Notes under the pieces: model-generated | The model's database searches: none | What the model saw: only the letters and a program-made list of their open reading frames with translations | Told to the model about the DNA's origin: nothing | Shown here: piece by piece, positions 1-7,620 of the stretch | How the letters are laid out: every line of letters starts with the position of its first letter | How positions within the stretch are numbered: position 1 is the first letter of the stretch | Assembly (NCBI GenBank): GCA_028705785.1 | Contig: JAQWCT010000006.1 | Span: forward strand, 1-28,387 | Reading direction: 5' to 3' | Source of the DNA: Sulfurospirillaceae bacterium | GTDB taxonomy: Bacteria; Campylobacterota; Campylobacteria; Campylobacterales; Sulfurospirillaceae | DNA length: 28,387 nt | Made by a program: the position numbers and the translations under genes

Positions 1-371
1 CAGGTTCTTTTATAGTCGCCATTTCAGCCTTAGTAGCCGTTGGTGGAGGCTCACTAACTGTTCCTTATTTGGGTGGGCAAAATGTAGATCTTAAAAAAGC
101 CATTGGTACATCAGCCGCTATTGGTTTTCATCTTTCTATCGCAGGAACCGTTGGTTATATCGTCAACGGATGGGACGAGGGTTTTTCATCTTCAAGTATG
201 TCGGCGGGTTTCGTGCATTTACCTGCAGTAGTGCTTATTTCATTGGTGAGTTTTTTTACAGCACCTTATGGTGCAAAAGTAGCCCATAAGCTTCCTGTTG
301 CTAAACTTAAAAAAGTTTTTGCGCTTTTACTGATGATACTGAGCATTAAAATGCTTACATCCATTTTATGA
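1..371 (+). CDS. TauE/SafE-family membrane permease, C-terminal part (partial)
   Basis: The reading frame is open from the window edge (first full codon at 3) to TGA at 369-371, so this is the end of a larger gene. The visible 122 residues are hydrophobic and contain the glycine-rich motif VGGGSLTVPYL, typical of the second repeat of TauE/SafE (DUF81) permeases, followed by about three membrane segments. The family moves sulfite, organosulfonates or related anions across the inner membrane; the substrate here cannot be told. A TTG at 69 lies inside the conserved motif and is not a real start. The stop overlaps the ruvX start as ATGA, so the two are co-translated. Confidence 0.85.
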   Translation, partial: GSFIVAISALVAVGGGSLTVPYLGGQNVDLKKAIGTSAAIGFHLSIAGTVGYIVNGWDEGFSSSSMSAGFVHLPAVVLISLVSFFTAPYGAKVAHKLPVAKLKKVFALLLMILSIKMLTSIL

Positions 372-781
372 AAAAAATCGCAGCGATTGATATAGGATTG
401 AAGCGCATAGGCGTGGCACTATGTCTTTCTTCTACAATTGTTTCTCCACAAGAAGCCATTTTACGGAAAAATCGTGACCAAGCAGCCCGTGATGTGGATA
501 TTTTTTTACAGGAATGGAGCATAGAGCTTTTGGTGGTGGGACTTCCTAAAAATGGAAGTAGCAGTGAAGAGATGGAGCGAAGAATTAAACACTTTGTGGG
601 TTTGTTGAAATTTGATGGAGAGATAGCCTATCAAGATGAGTATGGTTCAAGCATAGAAGCTAAAGAGATGATGCAAGGCGTAGTTCGCCAAAGAAGAGAT
701 GGTAGAATTGACTCGATGGCGGCAAAAGTAATCTTGGAGCGATATTTGGACGCGCAAAAGGAGACATCATGGGCGGATTAG
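368..781 (+). CDS. ruvX: RuvX/YqgF, pre-16S rRNA nuclease / putative Holliday junction resolvase
   Basis: This 137-residue RNase H-fold protein has the family layout: an N-terminal strand with AIDIG (Asp8) and RIGVA, the GLPKNG loop at 58-63, DEYGS with Glu91, and an Asp at about 115 in the sequence GRIDSMAA. Asp8, Glu91 and Asp115 are the expected metal-binding acidic residues. YqgF homologues mature the 5' end of 16S rRNA in E. coli; a Holliday junction role has also been proposed. Length is normal. It overlaps the upstream permease by 4 nt and the downstream TRIC gene by 13 nt, so it lies inside an operon. Confidence 0.95.
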   Translation: MKKIAAIDIGLKRIGVALCLSSTIVSPQEAILRKNRDQAARDVDIFLQEWSIELLVVGLPKNGSSSEEMERRIKHFVGLLKFDGEIAYQDEYGSSIEAKEMMQGVVRQRRDGRIDSMAAKVILERYLDAQKETSWAD

Positions 782-1377
782 AAACGGCTGAAATTATTGG
801 TACAGTTGCTTTTGCGCTCAGTGGTTTTTATGTGGCGGTTAAAGATAAGCTCGACCTTTTGGGGATTTTTATAGCCTCTTTTTTAACAGCGCTTGGTGGT
901 GGACTTGTCCGCGATATGATAGCAGATCGTGCTCCTTACACTTTTACGCATATGTTGCCCTCAATCTTGGTAATTACTGTGATTTTCGTAAGTATTCTTC
1001 TTAAATTACACGAAAAAAGTGAGATAGAAAAGAAGCTTTATTTTATCATCAGTGATACTTTAGGGTTGGTTTCCTTTTCGATTTCTGGCGCTTTGGTTGG
1101 CTTACATGTAGGGTTTAATTTTTTTGGTGTTATTCTTTTAGCATTGCTTACCGCAGTTGGTGGTGGCGTTATGCGTGATATTTTATTGAACCGTGTGCCC
1201 ATTCTTCTAACGAGTGAATTTTATGGGAGTGTATCGCTTTTAGTGGGGGCTATTTTATTTGGACTTCACCAATGGGATATAATAGGCTTTGTGCCTTTGA
1301 TGATTGTTTTTGCATTGGGTGTTGCTTTGCGCTTGGTGGCGTATTATAAATCTTGGCAATTGCCAAAAATTGGATAG
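769..1377 (+). CDS. TRIC-family (UPF0126) cation channel protein
   Basis: This 202-residue integral membrane protein has an internal duplication. Each half carries a glycine triplet followed by an Arg-Asp pair: GGGLVRD near 43-49 and GGGVMRD near 131-137. That repeat is the hallmark of UPF0126/YadS proteins, the prokaryotic relatives of the trimeric intracellular cation channels. About seven membrane helices are expected. A clear AAGGAG precedes the ATG and the start overlaps ruvX by 13 nt. The ion and physiological role in bacteria are not established; amino-acid links such as glycine transport have been proposed for some homologues. Confidence 0.9.
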   Translation: MGGLETAEIIGTVAFALSGFYVAVKDKLDLLGIFIASFLTALGGGLVRDMIADRAPYTFTHMLPSILVITVIFVSILLKLHEKSEIEKKLYFIISDTLGLVSFSISGALVGLHVGFNFFGVILLALLTAVGGGVMRDILLNRVPILLTSEFYGSVSLLVGAILFGLHQWDIIGFVPLMIVFALGVALRLVAYYKSWQLPKIG

Positions 1378-1387
1378 GAGTTTTAAA

Positions 1388-2572
1388 ATGAATCATGAAA
1401 TGATGGATAAAACATTTGTGTTAAATACATATGCTCGCAACTATGTGAACTTTAAACATGGCATTAATGCGACACTTTTTGATGAAAATGGTAGGGATTA
1501 TATCGATTTTACCAGTGGCATTGGTGTGGTAAGTGTAGGACATGGCAATCAAAGACTTGCTGATGCGATAAGCGAACAAGCCCGTAATCTTATCCATACT
1601 TCCAATCTTTATTTTATAGAACCACAAGCAAAATTAGCTCAAAAAATCAATGAACTAGTCGGTTTTGAAGTCGGTGTATTTTTTGGGAATTCTGGGGCAG
1701 AAGCCAATGAGGGTGCTATCAAGCTCGCACGCAAATATGGCGAGAAAAAGTTTGACAATAAAAAATACAAAATTTTAACCCTTGAACACTCTTTTCATGG
1801 ACGAACCCTTACGACGGTTAAAGCAACAGGACAAGAGAGTTTTCACAAAAGCTTTTTTGAGCCTTATCCAGAAGGCTTTGCGTATGTCAAAACGATTGAT
1901 GAGCTTTATGACGCGGTTGATGATGCGACTGTTGCAGTCATGTTGGAGTTAGTACAAGGTGAGGGTGGTGTCAAGGCATTTGAAAAGCAAGCGATTCAAA
2001 AATTAGCGGCGTTTTTAAAAGAAAAAGAGGTTCTCCTTATCATCGATGAAGTACAAAGTGGCGTGTTTAGAAGTGGAGAATTTTTGGCTACTTCATTGTA
2101 CGACATCGAACCAGACATCATCACGCTAGCTAAAGGATTGGCTGGTGGTGTGCCTATTGGTGCGGTGATTACAAAGCATAAAGATATTTTTGAAGCAGGT
2201 GACCATGGCAGCACTTTTGGAGGCAATTTTCTCTCCACGCGTGCTGGGCTTGAGGCATTGGATATTTTGGTAGGCTATAAAGAGAGCGGTATGTTAGATG
2301 AGGCACTTATTTATTTTGAGCAAAAATTACGCTCTTTGCTTGAGTCTTTTCCAACTCTTTTTGAAAGTGTCGAGGGTCTTGGTCTTATGCGAGGTGTTCG
2401 TTGTAGAAGTGCTGATATATTAGCGAGTATTATTGCCAAAGCATTTGAAAATGGTGTTTTAGTTTTAAAAGCAGGTAAAAATACGCTTCGCTTTTTACCA
2501 CCATTAACTATCAGTAAAGAAGAAATTGATGAGGGCTTTAAGAGGTTGACGAGTGCTTGCAAAACCCTTTAG
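1388..2572 (+). CDS. argD: Acetylornithine aminotransferase
   Basis: This 394-residue class III PLP aminotransferase converts N-acetylglutamate semialdehyde to N-acetylornithine in arginine synthesis; many homologues also act on succinyl-diaminopimelate. Visible motifs are GIGVVSVGHGN near the N terminus, the PLP-phosphate-binding FGNSGAEANE, the conserved IIDEVQSG (Asp contacting the pyridine nitrogen), and the Schiff-base Lys at about 249 in LAKGLAGG. The frame is open upstream to 1304, but ATG at 1388 is preferred because AGGAG lies at 1376-1380 with ideal spacing and the protein then has the normal family N terminus. It lies 10 nt after the TRIC gene. Confidence 0.95.
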   Translation: MNHEMMDKTFVLNTYARNYVNFKHGINATLFDENGRDYIDFTSGIGVVSVGHGNQRLADAISEQARNLIHTSNLYFIEPQAKLAQKINELVGFEVGVFFGNSGAEANEGAIKLARKYGEKKFDNKKYKILTLEHSFHGRTLTTVKATGQESFHKSFFEPYPEGFAYVKTIDELYDAVDDATVAVMLELVQGEGGVKAFEKQAIQKLAAFLKEKEVLLIIDEVQSGVFRSGEFLATSLYDIEPDIITLAKGLAGGVPIGAVITKHKDIFEAGDHGSTFGGNFLSTRAGLEALDILVGYKESGMLDEALIYFEQKLRSLLESFPTLFESVEGLGLMRGVRCRSADILASIIAKAFENGVLVLKAGKNTLRFLPPLTISKEEIDEGFKRLTSACKTL

Positions 2573-3590
2573 TGAGTATATGTACGATTGGCTTTATGGG
2601 GATGATGGGTATTATACTCATCATCGCACCATTGGCAAGGAAGGTGATTTTTATACCGCGGTCAGTACGAGTATGTTTTTTGGTGGGAGTATCGCTAAAC
2701 GCCTTTTAGATACGATAGAAAGTGGTTTTTTATCTCCAACTTGTAGCGTTGTAGAAATCGGTGCGCATAAAGGCTATTTACTAGCTGACATCGTTCAATT
2801 TATCTATACGCTCAAACCTTCTTTGTTAGAGACACTCTCGTTTGTCATCGTAGAACCCTTTGAGGAAAATAGAAATACCCAAAAAGCCTATTTTGAAGAA
2901 GCTTTTGGAGATGCGATAAAACTCTTACATGTAAAGAATTTGGAAGAGCTTTTTCTTCAAGAAGCTTTTTTTGTCGCCAATGAAATTTTTGATGCGTTTC
3001 CTTGTGAAGTCATTAAAGACCATGAAATGCTGATGGTTGAGGATAATCGTCTTTTTTTTGTCACCATGGATGAAAAGACCAAAAGTCTAGCGGACAGATA
3101 TGCTATCACCAAAGGTGAGGTCCCTGTGGGATATGAGTTGTTTGCTGAACAAATGGTGAAAAGCTGTCAAAAGTTTGAATTTGTTTCATTTGATTATGGT
3201 GATAAAAATGCGAGAAATGATTTTTCATTAAGAGTATATGCCGAGCATAAAGTCTATCCTTTCTTTGCCTTGAGCGATATGGTTGAGGATGAAAAACTCA
3301 GAGAAAAAAGTAATTTCAATACATTTTTTGGTAAAAGCGATATCACTTATGATGTTAATTTTTCGCATCTCATAGGGGCATTTGAACAAAATGGGGTAAA
3401 AATACATCGGTATAGTTCACAGATGAGTGCTTTGGTAGCTTTTGGTTTGATAGAGTTGCTTGATATGCTGTATCAAAAGAGTTCTAAAGCGCAGTATGAA
3501 AAAGAAGCCAATCGTGCCAAAACGCTTATTGACCCTTCCTTTATGGGAGAGCGCTTCAAAATGGTATGTTTTCGCAAAGAGGAAAAATAA
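2553..3590 (+). CDS. SAM-dependent methyltransferase, MidA/NDUFAF7 family (COG1565)
   Basis: This 345-residue protein begins with FSEYMYDWLYGDDGYYT, the usual start of COG1565 proteins, followed by GDFYTAVSTSMFFGG and a Rossmann-type glycine motif VEIGAHKGYL for S-adenosylmethionine. The eukaryotic homologue NDUFAF7 methylates an arginine of a complex I subunit; the bacterial target is not established, although a complex I role is plausible. The start is GTG at 2553, overlapping argD by 20 nt; ATG at 2580 is a less likely alternative because it would remove conserved N-terminal residues. Its TAA overlaps the thiS ATG by one base. Confidence 0.85.
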   Translation: MLAKPFSEYMYDWLYGDDGYYTHHRTIGKEGDFYTAVSTSMFFGGSIAKRLLDTIESGFLSPTCSVVEIGAHKGYLLADIVQFIYTLKPSLLETLSFVIVEPFEENRNTQKAYFEEAFGDAIKLLHVKNLEELFLQEAFFVANEIFDAFPCEVIKDHEMLMVEDNRLFFVTMDEKTKSLADRYAITKGEVPVGYELFAEQMVKSCQKFEFVSFDYGDKNARNDFSLRVYAEHKVYPFFALSDMVEDEKLREKSNFNTFFGKSDITYDVNFSHLIGAFEQNGVKIHRYSSQMSALVAFGLIELLDMLYQKSSKAQYEKEANRAKTLIDPSFMGERFKMVCFRKEEK

Positions 3591-3787
3591 TGAAATTAAC
3601 TATTAATGGTGAAATCCAACAAACAATTTCAAAAACAATCCAAGAGCTTTTGCTGGAGCTAGGCATAGAAGATAAAGTCATGGCAGCTGCTGTAAATATG
3701 AATGTGGTGAAAAAAGATGTCTGGGATAGTTTTCAATTAAACGAAAATGACAGAGTAGAATTTTTACAGTTCGTGGGTGGTGGATGA
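3590..3787 (+). CDS. thiS: ThiS-like sulfur carrier protein
   Basis: This 65-residue beta-grasp protein starts MKLTINGE and ends FVGGG. A C-terminal Gly-Gly is the feature that is adenylated and thiocarboxylated in ThiS during thiazole synthesis for thiamine. MoaD-type carriers share the fold and C terminus, but the short length and MKLTINGE start favour ThiS. Translation is coupled to the preceding methyltransferase gene by a TAATG junction; GAGG lies just upstream at 3579-3582. The frame is open back to 3566, but that start lacks support. No thiF, thiG or thiH is present in the window. Its stop directly abuts the convergent acpS stop. Confidence 0.87.
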   Translation: MKLTINGEIQQTISKTIQELLLELGIEDKVMAAAVNMNVVKKDVWDSFQLNENDRVEFLQFVGGG

Positions 3788-4162
3788 TTAGTGAGAGAGT
3801 TGTCTGGTACTTTTTTTTCCTTCAACAACGGCTACAGCAATTGCAAAGCCACCCTCATGGGTAATAGACAAAGCAGTACCCGTGATAGCATAAGCATCAA
3901 TTAGTTTTTGTGAGAGCGTAAAATAAGGGGCATTCAAGGCATCTTTGTGGATTTGAATATCAAAGAAACTGCACTCAGAAGATATACCAAGACCTAAAGC
4001 TTTTGAAATGGCTTCCTTTGCGGCATAAAATCCAGCGGCAGTAGAATCGTTTTTAACGAGTAAGATTTCTTCTTGGGAAAGGTATTTTTGGAGCGCCTTG
4101 TCACCAAAGCGCTCTTGTAGCTTTTGTATTCTTTCTATACTAACAATATCTATACCAATCAT
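3788..4162 (-). CDS. acpS: Holo-[acyl-carrier-protein] synthase
   Basis: This 124-residue enzyme transfers 4'-phosphopantetheine from CoA to acyl carrier protein, activating it for fatty-acid synthesis. The N-terminal IGIDIVSIERI contains the Mg-binding Asp5, and FYAAKEAISKALG contains the conserved Glu50 and Lys; both are diagnostic. The start overlaps the fliL stop by 4 nt (ATGA), so it is translated with fliL. The fliL-acpS pairing is, as far as I recall, also seen in Helicobacter. The stop codon is directly adjacent to that of the convergent thiS, leaving no intergenic space and no visible terminator. Confidence 0.95.
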   Translation of the reverse strand: MIGIDIVSIERIQKLQERFGDKALQKYLSQEEILLVKNDSTAAGFYAAKEAISKALGLGISSECSFFDIQIHKDALNAPYFTLSQKLIDAYAITGTALSITHEGGFAIAVAVVEGKKSTRQLSH

Positions 4163-4704
4163 TGAACCACGAAGTCAGTGAAGTAGATGTTCCTAACTTG
4201 TCCATCAGACAAGCTTTCATTAATTTTTTCTAGGACTTCATCTTTGAGTTTATCTTTACCTTTAAGGGTACTAATTTCTTCAAATGTTTTGGAAGAAAAT
4301 GTTCTAATGATGATATCACGGATAAGAGATTTTTTATTGTTCATCTCAATGGTCATTTTTGGATCAGCCAGCTCTAAGTCAACAACCACTTTTAAGTAAC
4401 GGTTGCCACTTTCACTGAGCAAGTTGACGGTAAACGATGCCAAAGGATACATTGGTCCAATAGCGAGATGGTCCGTTGATTTTTTACTTTTCTTTTTATC
4501 CGCAGTTGCTTTTGTATCTGTTTGGCTTGTTTCAGTAGCTCCTGCTTTTGCAGGCTCTTCATGACTTCCAAGTAAGAAAAAAGCAGCAGCTCCACCACCT
4601 AAAAGCAAGACGACTAAAAGGGCTATAACGATGATGAGAACCATGTTTCCTTTAGGTTTTTTCTCAATAGCGACTTCATCTCCATCAGGTTTTTTTCCTG
4701 CCAT
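4159..4704 (-). CDS. fliL: Flagellar basal-body-associated protein FliL
   Basis: This 181-residue single-pass inner-membrane protein has a basic cytoplasmic N terminus, one membrane helix at about 21-45, a low-complexity Ala/Thr/Lys linker, and a periplasmic FliL domain starting near IGPMYPLASFTVNLL, including YLKVVVDLEL. FliL surrounds the stator units and supports motor torque. An AAGGA lies upstream of the ATG. The gene has its own 62-bp upstream gap after radA, with a sigma-28-like promoter and a 16-bp palindrome, consistent with flagellar control separate from the ftsY-radA genes. Confidence 0.93.
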   Translation of the reverse strand: MAGKKPDGDEVAIEKKPKGNMVLIIVIALLVVLLLGGGAAAFFLLGSHEEPAKAGATETSQTDTKATADKKKSKKSTDHLAIGPMYPLASFTVNLLSESGNRYLKVVVDLELADPKMTIEMNNKKSLIRDIIIRTFSSKTFEEISTLKGKDKLKDEVLEKINESLSDGQVRNIYFTDFVVQ

Positions 4705-4742
4705 AACGATTCCTTTTCTTTACATGTAATATATCTGCTTGT

Positions 4743-4769
4743 ATATCGTTCAATTGAACGAAAATTTTA
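4743..4769 (-). promoter_or_regulatory. Sigma-28 (FliA)-like promoter for fliL-acpS with an embedded palindrome
   Basis: Read on the minus strand, TAAA (4769-4766) is followed after exactly 15 nt by AACGATAT, matching the FliA pattern TAAA-N15-GCCGATAA at TAAA and CGATA. The TAAA overlaps the radA stop codon. The spacer and -10 contain a perfect 16-bp palindrome, TCGTTCAATTGAACGA (4746-4761). The predicted transcript start would be about 30 nt before the fliL ATG. The pattern is seen directly; function is inferred. Confidence 0.6.
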
Positions 4770-6125
4770 CATCCACTCGATTAATTTTGAGACTTCATCG
4801 ATATTAAAACATTTTAATCCATTAATCGGCTCCAATGGAAGAGATGGAACAATGGCTTTTTCAAAATGTTGCGATTTTGCCTCTTTGAGTCTAAGGTCTA
4901 AGTTAAAAATGTCTCGCACATCGCCGATAAGAGAAACTTCACCAATAAAAACCGTATCTTTGCTAATAGGACGATTGCGATAACTGCTGATAATGGCGGC
5001 GATAATGGCTAAATCTGCCGATGTTTCAGTGATTTTGATGCCACCTGCGATATTGATATAGACATCGTATTGGTTAAACGGTAGGTCGAGTTTACGCTCC
5101 AAAAGGGCTAAAAGCATCGTTAAGCGATTGAGTTCATATCCTGTGGCACTGCGTTTGGGGTTGGGATAGCCACTATCACTCACTAAGGCTTGTACTTCAA
5201 GAACGATAGGGCGGCTGCCTTCCATCAAAACGGTAATGGCAGATCCCGCTTGGGCGACACCTCTGGTAAAAAACTTTTTAGAGATATCTTTGGCGCTTAC
5301 TAGTCCATTTTTAGTCATCTCAAAGATACCCACTTCACTGGTTGCTCCAAAACGATTTTTAAATCCACGAAGTAATCGCAGTTCCCTTGAAGAATCACCC
5401 TCAAAATAAAGTACCGTATCGACCATATGTTCTAAAACTCTAGGTCCTGCGATAGAGCCTTCTTTGGTGATATGCCCAATGATAAAAATGGCGATATTTC
5501 GCTCTTTCCCAAATCGCATCAATTCAAAAGTAATCTCACGCACTTGTGAGACACTGCCTGGGGCAGAGGCGACTTTTTCACTGTAAATGGTTTGAATAGA
5601 GTCGATAATCAACACATCAAACGCATGTTTTTCTAATTCTTTAAAGATGATGTCTAGTCTAATTTCAGATAAAAGATAAAGTTCTGGGTAATTGCTATCA
5701 ACGCGATTGGCGCGCAGTTTGATTTGTCCTGAAGACTCTTCTCCACTGACATAAAGTACTTTTTTACCTTCTTTTGCAAGGTTTCCTGCTATCTTTAACA
5801 AAAGTGTAGATTTTCCCACCCCTGGGCTTCCCCCAATAAGGGTGAGACTTCCACCAACGATGCCTCCACCTAGGACTAAATCAAGCTCAACATCACCTGA
5901 ACTATAGCGTTCTATCTTATCATACGCCACTTCGGTAATAGGGATGGCTCCCGTGAGCGAAGAGGAGGATATGGGATTGGAGTTGGTTTCTTTAAGTACT
6001 TCTATCTGCTTTTCACTAAGCTCCATATACTCATCCCATGCACCACAATTAGGACATTTTCCTAACCATTTAGCGCTTTGATGACCACAAGCTTGGCACT
6101 CAAAGAGGACTTGCTTTTTAGCCAT
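4767..6125 (-). CDS. radA: DNA repair protein RadA (Sms)
   Basis: This 452-residue RecA-like ATPase promotes branch migration and processing of recombination intermediates. The layout is complete: a four-cysteine zinc finger (Cys10, 13, 24, 27), the Walker A motif around 98-107 (SPGVGKST), the RadA-specific KNRFG at about 256-260, and a C-terminal Lon-protease-like domain. The start MAKKQ at 6125 is chosen over the upstream TTG at 6137 because it matches family N termini. It overlaps the ftsY stop by 8 nt, so the two are translationally coupled; no strong ribosome binding site precedes it, which fits coupling. Confidence 0.96.
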   Translation of the reverse strand: MAKKQVLFECQACGHQSAKWLGKCPNCGAWDEYMELSEKQIEVLKETNSNPISSSSLTGAIPITEVAYDKIERYSSGDVELDLVLGGGIVGGSLTLIGGSPGVGKSTLLLKIAGNLAKEGKKVLYVSGEESSGQIKLRANRVDSNYPELYLLSEIRLDIIFKELEKHAFDVLIIDSIQTIYSEKVASAPGSVSQVREITFELMRFGKERNIAIFIIGHITKEGSIAGPRVLEHMVDTVLYFEGDSSRELRLLRGFKNRFGATSEVGIFEMTKNGLVSAKDISKKFFTRGVAQAGSAITVLMEGSRPIVLEVQALVSDSGYPNPKRSATGYELNRLTMLLALLERKLDLPFNQYDVYINIAGGIKITETSADLAIIAAIISSYRNRPISKDTVFIGEVSLIGDVRDIFNLDLRLKEAKSQHFEKAIVPSLPLEPINGLKCFNIDEVSKLIEWM

Positions 6126-7005
6126 TATGGTTGACAAAAATAGCGTTTAAAATAGTATCGATATATTCATCCGCATTAAAAGGAATTAAGTCATCTCTAC
6201 CCTCACCCACACCAATATAGATGATAGGCAGTTTAAGGGCCTTGGCAATTCCAAAGAGTGAACCACCTTTGGCTGTACCATCAAGTTTAGTGATAATGAT
6301 CGCATCAATGCCAATAATGTCATTAAAAGCCAGAGCTTGATTGATAGCAGAGTTACCTTGTGTTCCATCTAAAATAAGAATTTTACGATGTGGCGCTCCA
6401 CTAAGGGCCTTATCACAAATGCGTACGATTTTTTTCAACTCATTGGCAAGGTTGACTTGGTTGTGAAGACGACCTGCCGTATCGATGATAACATGGTCGA
6501 TTTTTTTGGCAATGGCTGAGTTAATCGTATCGTAGGCTACCGCGGAGGGATCGTGTCCTTGTTGCGTGTAGATGATGCCGACATCAATTTTTTCTGCCCA
6601 ACTTTTTAATTGCTCAATGGCAGCAGCTCTAAAAGTATCCGCAGCGCCTAAAAGGACACTTTTGTTCTCTTTTTTGTAGTTGTGCGCAAGTTTAGCAATC
6701 GTTGTCGTCTTCCCGGCACCGTTGACCCCGATGATAAGGTCGACAAAGGGTTGATGGATAGTATCGGTTGGTGGAATAGTATCGTATAAAAAGTAGGCTT
6801 TTAAAACGCGTTTGACATCTGCTTTTTCAACATTTGAAGAGGGTGGAAGATAGTAAATAATCTCTTCTACAAGCTCGTAGGGAATGTCTGATTCTAAGAG
6901 AATTTCTTCTAGGAGTGTTTTGTCTATTTTCTCGACTTTTTCTGGCAAAATCTCTTTAATGGCGCCTAGTGTTTTACTGAGTCCTTTAGTAATAAAACTA
7001 AACAT
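6118..7005 (-). CDS. ftsY: Signal recognition particle receptor FtsY
   Basis: This 295-residue SRP GTPase docks ribosome-SRP complexes at the inner membrane for co-translational insertion. After a short helical N domain come the G1 loop GVNGAGKT (93-100), DTFRAAA, G3 DTAGR (175-179), G4 TKLDG (239-243) and the GVGE closing motif. The acidic A domain seen in E. coli is missing, as is common in Campylobacterota. The ATG directly follows the stop of the tlpA-like gene with no gap, and the stop overlaps radA, so the three genes form one operon. Confidence 0.97.
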   Translation of the reverse strand: MFSFITKGLSKTLGAIKEILPEKVEKIDKTLLEEILLESDIPYELVEEIIYYLPPSSNVEKADVKRVLKAYFLYDTIPPTDTIHQPFVDLIIGVNGAGKTTTIAKLAHNYKKENKSVLLGAADTFRAAAIEQLKSWAEKIDVGIIYTQQGHDPSAVAYDTINSAIAKKIDHVIIDTAGRLHNQVNLANELKKIVRICDKALSGAPHRKILILDGTQGNSAINQALAFNDIIGIDAIIITKLDGTAKGGSLFGIAKALKLPIIYIGVGEGRDDLIPFNADEYIDTILNAIFVNHNG

Positions 7006-7554
7006 TTAGAGTACTTTTTTGATATCAGAATCTATCATCTCTTCGGGAATAGCACCCACATAATGGGTTGAGTATTTACCATTTTTATCATATAAAAACA
7101 TCAAAGGAATATTCTTAACACCACCGACACTTTGTGCAAATTTAAAATTTTCAGGACTATTGGTGATAATGAAATTGGCGTTATTATATTTGGCAAAATT
7201 CGCAATTTCTTCGTTAGATTTGTTTTCTTCTAAAAGGACACTAATGATGACAAATTTGTCTTTGTATTTTTCTTGGAGATTATTGAGATGAGGAATTTCA
7301 GCTTTACAAGGAGGACACCATGTGGCAAAAAAATTGACAAGAACCACTTTATCTTCAAAGCCAGAAAAGGTAAATCCTTTTTCAATAGGTGTGACGATAA
7401 TCTCTTTACCATTGATATCTTTAAGTGTTATTTTTTCATTTTTGACTTCATCTTTCATAATGGTTGCTTTACTTTCGCCTTTCTTTTTTTCAGACGAACA
7501 ACCTCCTAAAAGCAGTAAAGAAAGTGATAAAAAAGCGGTTAGCAAAAGCTTCAT
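7006..7554 (-). CDS. TlpA/ResA-like thioredoxin-fold lipoprotein
   Basis: This 182-residue protein has a signal peptide with lipobox LGGC (lipidated Cys19), a short Lys-rich linker, and a thioredoxin domain with active site WCPPC at 79-83 in the context FFATWCPPCKAEIPHL. Such proteins are membrane-anchored periplasmic thiol oxidoreductases, often working on apocytochromes c or other secreted proteins. The start is ATG at 7554: AAGGA lies 7 nt upstream and it gives a proper signal peptide; the open frame to 7650 would bury the signal. It is the first gene of the run into ftsY and radA. Its exact client is unknown, but a di-heme cytochrome is encoded in the same window. Confidence 0.9.
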   Translation of the reverse strand: MKLLLTAFLSLSLLLLGGCSSEKKKGESKATIMKDEVKNEKITLKDINGKEIIVTPIEKGFTFSGFEDKVVLVNFFATWCPPCKAEIPHLNNLQEKYKDKFVIISVLLEENKSNEEIANFAKYNNANFIITNSPENFKFAQSVGGVKNIPLMFLYDKNGKYSTHYVGAIPEEMIDSDIKKVL

Positions 7555-7587
7555 TGAGTAATCCTTTTTAGGGTAAAAAAATGATAT

Positions 7588-7593
7588 AAAGGA
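7588..7593 (-). promoter_or_regulatory. Candidate -10 element for the tlpA-like/ftsY/radA operon
   Basis: On the minus strand there is a perfect TATAAT in the 66-bp divergent gap, placed to start transcription about 26 nt before the ATG at 7554. No good -35 box is visible; Campylobacterota promoters often lack one. The assignment is tentative. Confidence 0.4.
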
Positions 7594-7620
7594 TATTATT
7601 ATATTGAAATAAGGCTTAAA

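Noticed and set aside
69..371. Complete 100-residue protein starting at 69
   Set aside because: The codon at 69 is TTG inside a conserved TauE/SafE motif and the frame is open to the window edge, so it is a partial larger gene.
1304..1387. Longer N terminus of argD
   Set aside because: It overlaps the TRIC gene in another frame; ATG 1388 has an ideal ribosome binding site and family-like start.
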